From positions 23,271-87,270 of the forward strand of contig NZ_JAYGHW010000094.1 of NCBI RefSeq assembly GCF_034932185.1: a stretch of 64,000 nucleotides of DNA. Reading direction: 5' to 3'. Shown piece after piece: positions 31,975-41,300 of the stretch (positions are counted from its first letter, which is position 1; every line of letters begins with the position of its first letter). The notes under the pieces were generated by a model. It saw only the letters and a list, made by a program, of their open reading frames with translations. It was not told the DNA's origin and did no database searches. Source of the DNA: Spirulina sp034932185. Lineage in GTDB: Bacteria; Cyanobacteriota; Cyanobacteriia; Cyanobacteriales; Spirulinaceae. A program made the position numbers and the translations under genes.

Positions 31975-32325
31975 TCAAAGGGGCAGCTTGGCAATCCGAT
32001 CAATCCACTCTTCTACGTCAGAGACTGCCCAAATCAACAGTAATTCTTCGATAACTAATTCAATCGATAATTTCCTGGAGACAATGATCAATCCTGAGCT
32101 TTGATGATTGGTGATAAATTCAGCAAACTCGGATGGCATCGTTCTGCGATCATGGCTGACCAAAATACGTCCTTGCTGTGCAGCGATCGCCAATACTTCT
32201 GAATCTTTAACCCCCTCTAATTCAGCAACAAAGGCAGATTGAAAGTCAATTGTTGGTTCTCGTCGTAAAACCCCGGTGACAATCGCCTGGTTTAAATCAG
32301 CATCGGCTTGATACAAGACGGTCAC
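31975..32325 (-). CDS. DUF5615 PIN-like protein, probable toxin
   Basis: The 116-residue protein resembles DUF5615, a PIN-fold family regarded as the RNase toxin of a TA pair with DUF433. The acidic residues YQADADLNQAIV (first Asp pair), ELEGVKDSEVLAIAAQQGRI (Glu/Asp in the middle), and LVSHDRRTMPSEF fit the PIN-like active-site order. It overlaps the upstream DUF433 gene by four bases, antitoxin first. Its target RNA is unknown. Confidence 0.8.
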   Translation of the reverse strand: MTVLYQADADLNQAIVTGVLRREPTIDFQSAFVAELEGVKDSEVLAIAAQQGRILVSHDRRTMPSEFAEFITNHQSSGLIIVSRKLSIELVIEELLLIWAVSDVEEWIDRIAKLPL

Positions 32326-32651
32326 GACCCTACCTGCTGCCTTGCGGCCTTAGCTGCCATGAGCTTGTCATACAAAGCAGGAGCAGTCGTTTGTAACGGT
32401 TGGGGCATAGCATCGAAAGCGGTTTCTTCGGCTGCTAAATAGGCATCGATCTCAGCACGATCAGCAAGATAGAAAGCGATCGCTCCATAAACCTGTTCAA
32501 GGGTCAGCAAGGGAAAAGACTGAACAATACTTTCCGGTGACATCCCTTTTTGAAAAGCATAGACAATGGAGTCAAGGGAAATACGGGTTCCTTCTACCCA
32601 ATAGGCATTGTTTTGATACGCTATGTAAGATTTAGGGACTAAAACTGGCAT
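32322..32651 (-). CDS. DUF433 antitoxin-like protein
   Basis: The 109-residue protein shows the DUF433 pattern SYIAYQNNAYWVEGTRISLD, then IVYAFQKGMSPESIVQSFPLLTLEQVYGAIAFYLAD, a helix-turn-helix-like DNA-binding fold. These proteins act as antitoxins to DUF5615 or MazF/PIN-like partners and autoregulate their operon. The 4-base overlap with the DUF5615 gene supports the pairing. Confidence 0.82.
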   Translation of the reverse strand: MPVLVPKSYIAYQNNAYWVEGTRISLDSIVYAFQKGMSPESIVQSFPLLTLEQVYGAIAFYLADRAEIDAYLAAEETAFDAMPQPLQTTAPALYDKLMAAKAARQQVGS

Positions 32652-32817
32652 AATCTTTTCGCTTTCACTAAGCTGTTATGGGTTTAAATTTCCAGGGTGA
32701 TCCCCGGCTAACAGTATAAACATTGTAGCGTCAAGAGCTGATGAACACTTATTAGGTAAAGATTAACAATCGCCCCCTCACCTTCTCACAATTGCCCCCA
32801 GGGTAGTTCGGGAACCC

Positions 32818-32849
32818 TTGACCCTCCCCTAGGCTGGAGGGTTTACCCT
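32818..32849 (+). promoter_or_regulatory. MerR/CueR-type operator-promoter candidate for the copper ATPase
   Basis: TTGACC (32818-32823) is followed after 19-20 bases by a TACCCT-like -10 element. The inverted repeat ACCCTCC (32821-32827) and GGAGGGT (32836-32842), 8 bases apart, fills the long spacer. This is the geometry of MerR-family copper and heavy-metal activators. No such regulator gene lies in the window. Confidence 0.5.
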
Positions 32850-32876
32850 GAAGGTATCCCGATATCAGCCTTGACC

Positions 32877-35135
32877 ATGACTCAGCAAACCCTCCAACTT
32901 CAGGGCATGAGTTGCGCCTCCTGCGCCCAAGCCATTGAACGGATCGTGAGCCGGATTGAAGGCGTAGAAGAATGTCGCGTTAACTTTGGGGCGGCGATCG
33001 CCACCCTCGATCATGACCCCCAAATTGCCCCCCTGGAAAAAATTCAAGGGGCGATCGCCCAAGCAGGCTACAGTTCTACCCCCTTCGTCGATCCCTTCAG
33101 TCTCCCCAATGATGACCCTGAAACGACCCAGGGGCAACAATTGCGGGCCAAGCTAACTTTGGGCATCATCGCCAGCAGCATCCTGATGATCGGCGGCTTG
33201 CCGATGATGACCGGCCTTCATCTCCCCGGCTGGCCGATGTGGCTCCATCATCCCTATCTGCAACTGCTGTTAACCACACCGATTATGGTGTGGGTGGGGC
33301 AATCCTTTTTTATCGGCGCTTGGCAGGCAGCCCGCCATCGTCGGGCGGATATGAATACATTGGTGGCTTTAGGAACAGGAACCGCCTATGTTTATTCCCT
33401 CTTCCCGACATTTTTCCCCCAATGGTTTCGCAGTCAAAATTTAGCCCCCGATGTTTATTATGAAGTGGCGGCGATGGTGGTGACGCTGGTGTTATTAGGC
33501 AAATTTTTAGAGCATCGCGCTCAGGGCAAAACCTCCGCCGCCATTCGCCAATTGATCGGCCTGCAAGCAAAAACGGCGCGGGTGATCCGCGATGGGGAGC
33601 CGGTGGATATTCCGATTACTGCCGTCCAGGTGGGCGATCGCCTCCTCGTTCGTCCTGGGGAAAAAATTCCCGTTGATGGGATGATTGTCGCGGGTCGCTC
33701 AACGGTGGATGAGGCGATGGTGACGGGGGAAAGTCGCCCCGTGGAGAAAAACGTAGGGGATGAAGTGATTGGCGCAACCTTGAACCAAACCGGCAGCTTT
33801 GAATTCACCGCCCAATGGGTGGGATCGGCTACAGTTTTGGCGCAAATTGTCCAACTCGTCCAAGAGGCCCAAGGCTCTAAAGCACCCATTCAACAATTGG
33901 CTGACCGGGTGACGGGGTGGTTTGTGCCGGTGGTGTTGGCGATCGCCCTCCTCACCTTCGGGATTTGGTGGATCAGTACTGGAGAATTTGCCCTTGCCTT
34001 GGTTCCCACCGTAGGCGTATTGGTGATTGCCTGCCCCTGTGCCTTGGGGTTAGCCACGCCTACCTCTGTAATGGTGGGGACGGGGAAGGGGGCAGAATTA
34101 GGGATTTTAATTAAAGGAGGGGAAAGTTTAGAATTAGCCCATCGCATCCGTACTGTTGTTTTGGATAAAACCGGCACGTTAACGACGGGTAAACCGACAG
34201 TTACAAACTACATCACCACCGCCGGAATTGAACAGGAATTAACCCTTTTAAGCCAGATCGCCGCCCTCGAAGCCCCATCCGAGCATCCCCTTGGTTTGGC
34301 GGTGGTGGCTTATGGCAAAAGCCAAGGGATTAAAAATTTACCAACGGTGAAGGAGTTTGAGGCGATCGCCGGTTGTGGGGTACAGGGAGAAATTGCCGGA
34401 ACAACGTTGCGCTTGGGAACGCGCCGCTGGTTTTTGGATTTAGGGTTAGATCCAGATGCCGCAATGATTCAGGATCAACCCCTCACTCAATGGGCGCACC
34501 GTTGGGAACAGGAGGCCAAAACCGTCGTTTGGATTGCCCAAGGTTCAAAAATTGTCGGTCTGATGGCGATTAGTGATGCCCTTAAACCCTCCTCCCGTGA
34601 GGTGGTGCAACGGTTGCAGCAGATGGGCTTACAGGTGATCTTACTCACCGGAGATAACCAGGAAACCGCAGCGGCGATCGCCACCCAAGCGGGCATTACC
34701 CGCACCATCGCCCAAGTGCGCCCCGGTCAAAAAGCCGAAATCATCCGCGAACTCCAAAAAGAAGGGGGCTGTGTGGCCATGGTGGGGGATGGGATCAACG
34801 ATGCACCCGCTCTAGCTCAAGCCGATGTGGGCATGGCCATTGGGACGGGAACCGATGTGGCCATGGCCGCCTCCGATATCACCCTCATCTCCGGCGACCT
34901 CACCGGCATCATCACCGCCATCCAACTGAGCCGCGCCACCCTCGCCAACATCCGCAGCAACCTCTTTTTTGCCTTCATCTACAACACCCTCAGCATCCCC
35001 ATCGCCGCTGGCATCCTCTACCCCTTCACGGGCTGGCTCCTCAACCCCATCATCGCCGGAGCCGCCATGGCCCTCAGTTCCATCTCTGTTGTCAGTAATG
35101 CTTTGCGTCTGAAGAATTTCCAACACCGGATTTAG
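32877..35135 (+). CDS. pacS: Copper-transporting P1B-type ATPase, PacS-like
   Basis: The enzyme pumps Cu(I) across a membrane with ATP; in cyanobacteria PacS works in the thylakoid to supply plastocyanin and CtaA in the plasma membrane. From ATG 32877 the protein has 752 residues. It has an N-terminal metal-binding domain with GMSCASC, transmembrane helices including CPCALGLATPTS (ion site), TGES (actuator domain), DKTGTLTTGKPT (phosphorylated Asp), SEHPLGLAVV (HP motif) and GDGINDAPAL. The closest recalled protein by N-terminus is Synechococcus PacS, but CopA-type naming is also valid. A MerR-like operator precedes it. Confidence 0.85.
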   Translation: MTQQTLQLQGMSCASCAQAIERIVSRIEGVEECRVNFGAAIATLDHDPQIAPLEKIQGAIAQAGYSSTPFVDPFSLPNDDPETTQGQQLRAKLTLGIIASSILMIGGLPMMTGLHLPGWPMWLHHPYLQLLLTTPIMVWVGQSFFIGAWQAARHRRADMNTLVALGTGTAYVYSLFPTFFPQWFRSQNLAPDVYYEVAAMVVTLVLLGKFLEHRAQGKTSAAIRQLIGLQAKTARVIRDGEPVDIPITAVQVGDRLLVRPGEKIPVDGMIVAGRSTVDEAMVTGESRPVEKNVGDEVIGATLNQTGSFEFTAQWVGSATVLAQIVQLVQEAQGSKAPIQQLADRVTGWFVPVVLAIALLTFGIWWISTGEFALALVPTVGVLVIACPCALGLATPTSVMVGTGKGAELGILIKGGESLELAHRIRTVVLDKTGTLTTGKPTVTNYITTAGIEQELTLLSQIAALEAPSEHPLGLAVVAYGKSQGIKNLPTVKEFEAIAGCGVQGEIAGTTLRLGTRRWFLDLGLDPDAAMIQDQPLTQWAHRWEQEAKTVVWIAQGSKIVGLMAISDALKPSSREVVQRLQQMGLQVILLTGDNQETAAAIATQAGITRTIAQVRPGQKAEIIRELQKEGGCVAMVGDGINDAPALAQADVGMAIGTGTDVAMAASDITLISGDLTGIITAIQLSRATLANIRSNLFFAFIYNTLSIPIAAGILYPFTGWLLNPIIAGAAMALSSISVVSNALRLKNFQHRI

Positions 35136-35209
35136 GGAGAAGAGAGGATAGAGGCGAGAGAAAAGAGGGAGGTTGAGCGTTTTTCCTCACTTCTGGGGCG
35201 GACGAAAAA

Positions 35210-35229
35210 GGGCAAAAAATTTTTTGCCC
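35210..35229. terminator. GGGCAAAAAA/TTTTTTGCCC hairpin after the copper ATPase gene
   Basis: A perfect 20-base palindrome followed by CCTACAATC, in a gap also holding short CTCACTCCTCACTCCTCAC tandem repeats (about 35242-35270). It belongs to the widespread GGGGC(A)AAAATTTTTGCCCC family seen also near 36130 and 55679. Likely a terminator-like stem. Confidence 0.55.
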
Positions 35230-35354
35230 CTACAATCTTCTCACTCCTCACTCCTCACACCTCACTCCTTCCCCCAAGAACGGTTTCCCGCCCTCGTGTT
35301 TTCGCCCCCATCAACGTTAAGATAATCAAGGCTTAAGTTATTCCTGAAAAACTC

Positions 35355-36116
35355 GTGCTATCCTCACTCATCGCCGACTTTCAAATTATCTTTGAGCGCG
35401 ACCCCGCGGCCCGCAACTGGCTAGAAGTTTTATTCTGCTATCCGGGTTTGCAGGCACTGGTGTGCCATCGCGTCGCCCATTGGTTTTATCATCTCGGTCT
35501 GCCCTTCCTACCACGCTTGCTTTCCCATATTGCTCGCTTCTTCACCGGCATTGAAATCCATCCGGGGGCGCAAATTGGCAAAGGGGTATTTATCGATCAC
35601 GGTATGGGGGTGGTGATTGGCGAGACGGCGATTGTCGGGGATTATTGCCTGATCTATCAAGGTGTAACGTTAGGCGGAACCGGGAAAGAAACCGGCAAAC
35701 GTCACCCCACCCTGGGCGAGAATGTGGTGGTGGGAGCCGGGGCGAAGGTATTAGGCAATTTGCAGATTGGCAATAGTGTGCGTATTGGTGCGGGTTCCGT
35801 GGTGTTGCGGGATGTTCCTTCCGATTGCACCGTTGTGGGTGTGCCGGGGCGGGTGCTGTACCGCTCTGGGGTGCGAGTGAATCCCCTGGAACATGGCAAG
35901 CTGCCGGATTCTGAGGCGGCGGTAATTCGTACCTTAGTCGATCGCATTGAAAACCTTGAGCAGCAGTTAACCACATTGCAACAGCAGCAGGCCGGGACGA
36001 ATTCGTTAGTGAAAGCGGCCTTAGGCGATCGCCCCCGGCCCCAACTCACGGCTTCCGGCAGTTGCCGCCTCGCTGATCGGGAAATCCGCGAATTTCTCGA
36101 CGGTTCGGGGATTTAG
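35355..36116 (+). CDS. cysE: Serine O-acetyltransferase
   Basis: CysE acetylates serine to O-acetylserine, the first step of cysteine synthesis, and is inhibited by cysteine. The 253-residue product starts at GTG 35355. It has the N-terminal helical domain (DFQIIFERDPAARNWLEVLF) and a left-handed beta-helix of hexapeptide repeats (GAQIGKGVFIDHGMGVVIGE, GNLQIGNSVRIGAGSVVLRD) with the active-site His in FIDHGMGVVIG and the GGTGKETGKRHPTLG loop. The C-terminal extension of about 60 residues has a coiled coil and is typical of cyanobacterial forms. Confidence 0.95.
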   Translation: MLSSLIADFQIIFERDPAARNWLEVLFCYPGLQALVCHRVAHWFYHLGLPFLPRLLSHIARFFTGIEIHPGAQIGKGVFIDHGMGVVIGETAIVGDYCLIYQGVTLGGTGKETGKRHPTLGENVVVGAGAKVLGNLQIGNSVRIGAGSVVLRDVPSDCTVVGVPGRVLYRSGVRVNPLEHGKLPDSEAAVIRTLVDRIENLEQQLTTLQQQQAGTNSLVKAALGDRPRPQLTASGSCRLADREIREFLDGSGI

Positions 36117-36128
36117 GTTTTTTAATTG

Positions 36129-36155
36129 TGGGGGCGAAGGATTTTTTGCCCCCAC
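36129..36155. terminator. GGGGGC..GCCCCC hairpin after cysE
   Basis: GGGGGCGAAGGATTTTTTGC followed by CCCCA forms a short GC stem with an AT loop, 12 bases after the cysE stop. It is a candidate terminator stem of the same family as at 35210. Confidence 0.45.
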
Positions 36156-36182
36156 TGTTTTTGATGGGGGAAAAGAGAGGGG

Positions 36183-37130
36183 ATGGCTAAAGTAACCGTT
36201 TCAATTCCCACCTATAACCGGGTGCATTTTCTGCAAGTTGCCATTGAGTCAGTGTTGGCTCAATCCTATACCGATTGGGAATTAATTGTCTGTGATGATG
36301 GCTCCACCGATGGCACGGCGGATTTAATGGCGAATTATCAGCATGAGCCACGGATTCGCTACCTGCGCCACCCCGAAAATATCGGTAAAAGTAATAATAT
36401 GCGCTCTGGGTTTTTGGCGGCCCAAGGGGAATATTTTATTAAATTTGACGATGACGATCGCCTCACCCCCGAATTTTTAGCCCGTACTGTGGCGATTTTA
36501 GACCAGCACCCAGAAATTGATTTAGTGGGGACGGATCACTGGATTATTGATGCTGACAATCAAAGGGATGAAGTGGCAACCCAGGCCAATTCCCACCAAT
36601 GGCGGCGCGATCGCCTCCCCCCTGGCCCAATCGCCAATCTCCTCGCCACCGTCTTCATTGATCAAAGTTTGCAAATTGGGGCCACGCTCTTTCGCTACAG
36701 TGCCTTAAAATCGGTGGATTTTATGCGCCAAGATTGGCAAAACTGCGAAGATAATGATCTCTTGGTTCGCTTGGCCTTAGCGGGAAAAAAAGCCTATTAT
36801 CTGCCAGAATTACTGATGGAATACCGCCGCCATCCGGAGCAAAACACCCCCGCCCGCGCCCGTCGCTATTTAGCCGATAAGTTGCAATATTTAGAGGCGT
36901 TTCAGTTTGAATCAGCAAATTTAGAGCAAGTGCGCCAAACCCGGTTAGCAGAAACGCGGCTGTTGCTGGGTTTACGGCTGATCGAACAGGGGGAAACCGC
37001 CCAAGGCCAAGCCCTCTTGCGGGCCTGTCCCCCTTCGTTCAAAGCAACCCTCGGTAAAATCCTCGCCCAATTCCCTGTCACGATGCGATCGCCCCTCTTC
37101 ACCCTGCTCCGTCGCCTTCCGCATTCCTAG
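36183..37130 (+). CDS. Glycosyltransferase family 2 protein
   Basis: The 315-residue protein is a GT-A inverting glycosyltransferase. VTVSIPTYNRVHFLQVAIES opens the nucleotide-binding fold, VCDDGSTDGT and KFDDDDRLTPEF give the two acidic metal/nucleotide motifs, and WQNCEDNDLLVRLALAG is the acceptor-side ED motif. Acceptor and sugar are unknown; no membrane helices are present. It lies 66 bases after cysE on the same strand. Confidence 0.9.
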   Translation: MAKVTVSIPTYNRVHFLQVAIESVLAQSYTDWELIVCDDGSTDGTADLMANYQHEPRIRYLRHPENIGKSNNMRSGFLAAQGEYFIKFDDDDRLTPEFLARTVAILDQHPEIDLVGTDHWIIDADNQRDEVATQANSHQWRRDRLPPGPIANLLATVFIDQSLQIGATLFRYSALKSVDFMRQDWQNCEDNDLLVRLALAGKKAYYLPELLMEYRRHPEQNTPARARRYLADKLQYLEAFQFESANLEQVRQTRLAETRLLLGLRLIEQGETAQGQALLRACPPSFKATLGKILAQFPVTMRSPLFTLLRRLPHS

Positions 37131-37206
37131 GGAAGAAAAGAGCAGAGAGCAAAGCTTACTGTTCTCCCTGAGTCCGATAAATTTATACAAATGAACTGTA
37201 TCGCCC

Positions 37207-38058
37207 GTGTATGACAACTCTTGCAAATTTCTGATTGAAACCTATCCCGCAGACTTTGCCGCCTGGTTAATCGGTCAGCCGATCCCCCTCACCGAACTCC
37301 AACCCACTGAATTGGCGAGTGATCCCATTCGTGCCGATTCATTGCTCTTGCAAGGGGATGATGTGGTGCTACAGGTGGAATTCCAAACCCAGCCAGACCC
37401 GACGATGCCCCGCCGGATGGCGGACTATTTTCTGCGCATTCACAAGAAATTTCCCCAAAAACGGGTGAAACAGGTGGTGATTTATCTCCGCACTAGCCGC
37501 TCGCCCCTCGTCTACGAAACGGAATTTCAAGCCCAAGGGATGACCCATCGCTTTGAAGTCCTGCGCTTGTGGGAGCAACCCCAATCGGTATTCTGGGATG
37601 TTCCAGGCTTATTGCCCTTGGCAATTCTGTCCCAAGCGGCGGAAAATGATGCCGTGGGGGTACTTCAGGAAATTCAGCGTCGGATTCCGGAAATTGTGGC
37701 TGATGAAGGAATGCAGCGCAATTTGGAAGCGACAACGGCGATATTTGCTGGGCTAAAATTAGAAGCAGATGTGATTCAACAAGTGATGAGGAGTCGAGCC
37801 ATGCAAGAATCAACGTTTTATCAAGCAATGATCAAAGAAGCACGTCAAGAAGGTCTTCAGGCCGGTCGTCAAGAAGGTCGTCAAGAAGGTCGCGTCAGTC
37901 TGCTCCAGAAAATTGTGCCACTCTTGCAGGGTTGGGCGATACCGATTGAGCCGATCTTGAAGGTCGCGGGGGTGACGTTGGAGGAGTTGAAGCTTGATGA
38001 AGAAGCTATTCCAGAGGATGTCGGGGAATTACCTGAAGATATGGCAGATCTAAGTTAA
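37207..38058 (+). CDS. Rpn/YhgA-type putative nuclease (PD-(D/E)XK transposase-like family)
   Basis: The 283-residue product belongs to the Rpn family common in cyanobacteria; E. coli Rpn proteins are DNases that promote RecA-independent recombination. Visible are YDNSCKFLIETYPADFAAWL, ADSLLL, the nuclease-like E-x-Q in LQVEFQTQPD, and QVVIYLRTS. Family proteins often carry DxxxExQ instead of ExK. The C-terminal third has a run of QEG repeats (QEGLQAGRQEGRQEGR) forming a polar helix. GTG 37207 is chosen because family proteins begin (M)YDN.CKFL. Its end overlaps the convergent DUF2256 gene by 53 bases. Confidence 0.78.
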   Translation: MYDNSCKFLIETYPADFAAWLIGQPIPLTELQPTELASDPIRADSLLLQGDDVVLQVEFQTQPDPTMPRRMADYFLRIHKKFPQKRVKQVVIYLRTSRSPLVYETEFQAQGMTHRFEVLRLWEQPQSVFWDVPGLLPLAILSQAAENDAVGVLQEIQRRIPEIVADEGMQRNLEATTAIFAGLKLEADVIQQVMRSRAMQESTFYQAMIKEARQEGLQAGRQEGRQEGRVSLLQKIVPLLQGWAIPIEPILKVAGVTLEELKLDEEAIPEDVGELPEDMADLS

Positions 38059-38218
38059 CGCGATCGCCCCTCTTCACCCTGCGCCGCCGCCGACAGCGAT
38101 CGCTACAATATTTCACCTCCTCCCAACAGGTGGCCCACTTTTTGCGCCAAGTGAAGGGGCGATCGCACACTGGGCAGATTTTTTGGGGCCAGTCCCCTTT
38201 CGCTTTTTGCCGGGGCAT
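38006..38218 (-). CDS. DUF2256 small zinc-ribbon-like protein
   Basis: The 70-residue product contains KICPVCDRPFTWRKKWATCW, then YCSDRCRRRRR, the typical DUF2256 pattern with paired cysteines for one zinc ion. Function is unknown. ATG 38218 is preferred over an upstream frame start at 38263 because MPRQKAKGDWPQKICPVC is the usual beginning. The gene lies antisense to the last 53 bases of the Rpn gene. Confidence 0.82.
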   Translation of the reverse strand: MPRQKAKGDWPQKICPVCDRPFTWRKKWATCWEEVKYCSDRCRRRRRVKRGDRVNLDLPYLQVIPRHPLE

Positions 38219-38319
38219 AGAGATTAATCGAATACCACTCGAAGATATGGCAGAATGAGACATTGAGCCAATTTTATCGAAATTGGTGGCAATCTTTCAG
38301 TGAGGCTGCACGCAATCCC

Positions 38320-41300
38320 ATGACGGCTAACATTCCCACCCTAGCCCCCCAATACGACCCCAACACCACCGAAGCCAAATGGCAAAGCCATTGGGAAGCA
38401 GACCAGGCCTTCCGTGCAGACCCCACCAGCGGCAAAGAACCCTACACGATCATCATCCCGCCCCCCAACGTCACCGGCAGCCTCCACATGGGCCACGCCT
38501 TCAACACGGCCCTGATTGACACGCTGATCCGCTACCATCGGATGCTCGGTAAAGATGTCCTCTGTTTACCCGGCACAGACCACGCCAGTATTGCGGTACA
38601 GACGATTTTAGAGCGACAACTGCGGGAAGCGGGGCAAAGCCGTGAGGAGATTGGCCGGGAGGAATTTCTGCGCCGCGCCTGGGAATGGCGGGCCCAATCC
38701 GGCGGTACAATTATCAATCAACTGCGCCGCATTGGCCTCTCAGCGGACTGGACGCGGGAACGGTTCACCCTGGATGAAACCCTTTGTAAAGCCGTGGCCC
38801 ATGCCTTTGTGCAACTCTACGAAGCCGGTTTAATTTATCGCGGTAATTATTTGGTGAATTGGTGTCCTGCTTCCCAATCCGCCGTTTCCGATCTCGAAGT
38901 GGAACCCCAGGAAGTCGATGGCCATCTCTGGCATTTCCGCTATCCCCTCAGTGATGGGACGGGGTTTGTGGAGGTGGCGACGACGCGACCGGAGACGATG
39001 CTCGGGGATACGGCGGTGGCGGTGAATCCCAGCGATGAACGCTATCAAAGCTTGATTGGTAAATTTTTAACACTGCCGATTCTCGGCCGGCAGATTCCAA
39101 TTATTGCTGATGAATTTGTCGATGCTAGCTTTGGCACGGGTTGCGTGAAAGTAACGCCGGCCCATGATCCCAACGATTTTGCCATGGGGGAACGGCACAA
39201 TTTGCCGATGATTACGATCCTCAATAAAGATGGCACGGTCAATGAAGCGGGGGGGGAATTTGTCGGCCAGGATCGGTTTGTGGCGCGGAAAAATGTTGTC
39301 CAGAAGCTCGATGAATTGGGGATGTTAGTGAAGGTGGAACCCTATCGCCACACCGTCCCCCATAGCGATCGCGGCAAGGTTCCCATTGAACCCCTCCTTT
39401 CAACCCAATGGTTTGTCAAAATTGACCCCCTCGCCCAACGGGCCTTAAAATCCCTCGATCAGGAATATTCCCCCCATTTTGTCCCCGATCGCTGGCAAAA
39501 GGTCTATCGCGATTGGCTCGTGCGCCTTAAGGATTGGTGTATTTCTCGGCAACTGTGGTGGGGGCATCAGATCCCCGCTTGGTATGTGGTCAATCACACC
39601 GAGGGGCAAATTACTGACCATACCCCCGTGATTGTGGCCCACGATGAGGCGGAGGCTTGGGCCAAGGCCAAGGCGGAATATGGTGAGGATGCGCAATTGG
39701 AGCGCGATCCCGACGCTCTGGATACTTGGTTTTCTTCGGGACTATGGCCCTTTTCCACCATGGGCTGGCCGGAGCAAACAGCGGATCTGGCGGCCTATTT
39801 CCCCAATAGCACCCTCGTTACGGGCTTTGACATTATCTTCTTCTGGGTGGCCCGGATGACGATGATGGCGGGTTATTTTACCGACCAAATGCCCTTTAAG
39901 GATGTCTATATCCATGGTTTGGTACGGGATGAAAATGGTAAAAAAATGTCTAAATCCGCCAATAACGGTATTGATCCCCTGGGATTGATTGCCCAGTATG
40001 GGGCCGATGCAGTGCGCTATACCCTGATTAAGGAAGTGGCGGGGGCGGGCCAGGATATTAGTTTGCAGTACGATCGCGCCACGGAAACCTCCGAAGCTAT
40101 TGAAGCTTCCCGCAATTTTGCCAATAAGCTTTGGAATGCAGCGCGGTTTGTGTTGATGAATTTGGAGGGGCAAACCCCCGTCGGCTTGGGGGTTCCCGCT
40201 GCGAGCAGTTTGGAATTGAGCGATCGCTGGATTCTCTCGCGCTTCTACCACACCGTTGCCCAAACCCGCAGTCAAATTGAAGCCTACGGTTTAGGGGAAG
40301 CGGCTAAAGGTTTATATGAATTTATTTGGGGGGATTTCTGCGATTGGTATATTGAACTGGCAAAACCTCGGTTAAGGGAGGGCAGCCCAGCGGCCTCGCG
40401 ACGGGTAGCCCAGCAAACCCTCGCCTATGTTTTAGATGGGATCTTAAAACTGCTCCATCCCTTCATGCCCCACGTCACCGAGGAAATTTGGCAAACCTTG
40501 CACCAATCCCCCGGTACAGTCCTCGCCACCCAACCCTATCCCGTCGTGGATGAAATTTTAGCGGATCAGCCGGAATTGCCCCCGATGGAAACCCCAGAAC
40601 CGACGGGTTCCACGGGCGCGTTAACCAAACAAAAACCGCTGTTGGTGGCCTTGGGGGTGGGGGCGATCGCCTTCCTCAGCCTCAAAGTTCTCGCCACCCT
40701 CCTCGGAACCATCGAAAGCATCCCCCTCTTAGCCCCCAGCTTCCGGATCATCGGGTTCGGTGTGATCTGCTGGTTTGTCTATAAACGCCTCCTCACCGAA
40801 GAGCAACGCCACACCACCTTCAGCCAACTGCAAACCCTCTGGGGCAATGTCAGCGGCACAGTGGAAAACCAATGGGCTAAAGTCATGAGCAACCCCACCC
40901 CCCCCGTTTCCCCCTACACCCTCAGCAACCCCACCCTAGAGGAGGATTTCGACCTGATCATTGGCACAATCCGCACCGTGCGGAACCTGCGGGCCGAAGC
41001 CGAAATTAAACCCGGCGTGAAAGTCCCCATCCTGCTCCAAAGTGATGCTGCCACGGAGCGCAAGATTCTCCAAGGCGGGCAAGCTTACATCCAAGAATTG
41101 GCAAAGGGGGAAACCGTAACCATTACCGCAACGCTGACCGAAGCCGATAGTAATCGCGCCTTTGGTAGCGTCGTTGGGACGGTGCAGGTATTAATCCCCC
41201 TGCAAGGGATTGTCGAGATTGATACCCTGCGTGAAAAGCTCGAGAAGAAGTTAAGTAAAGTAGAAAAAGAAGCCGAAGCCCTGACGGGTCGTTTGGGTAA

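Noticed and set aside
37211..37300. Alternative ATG at 37211 for the Rpn gene
   Set aside because: It is in a different frame and soon stops; the GTG at 37207 gives the family's YDN.CKFL start.
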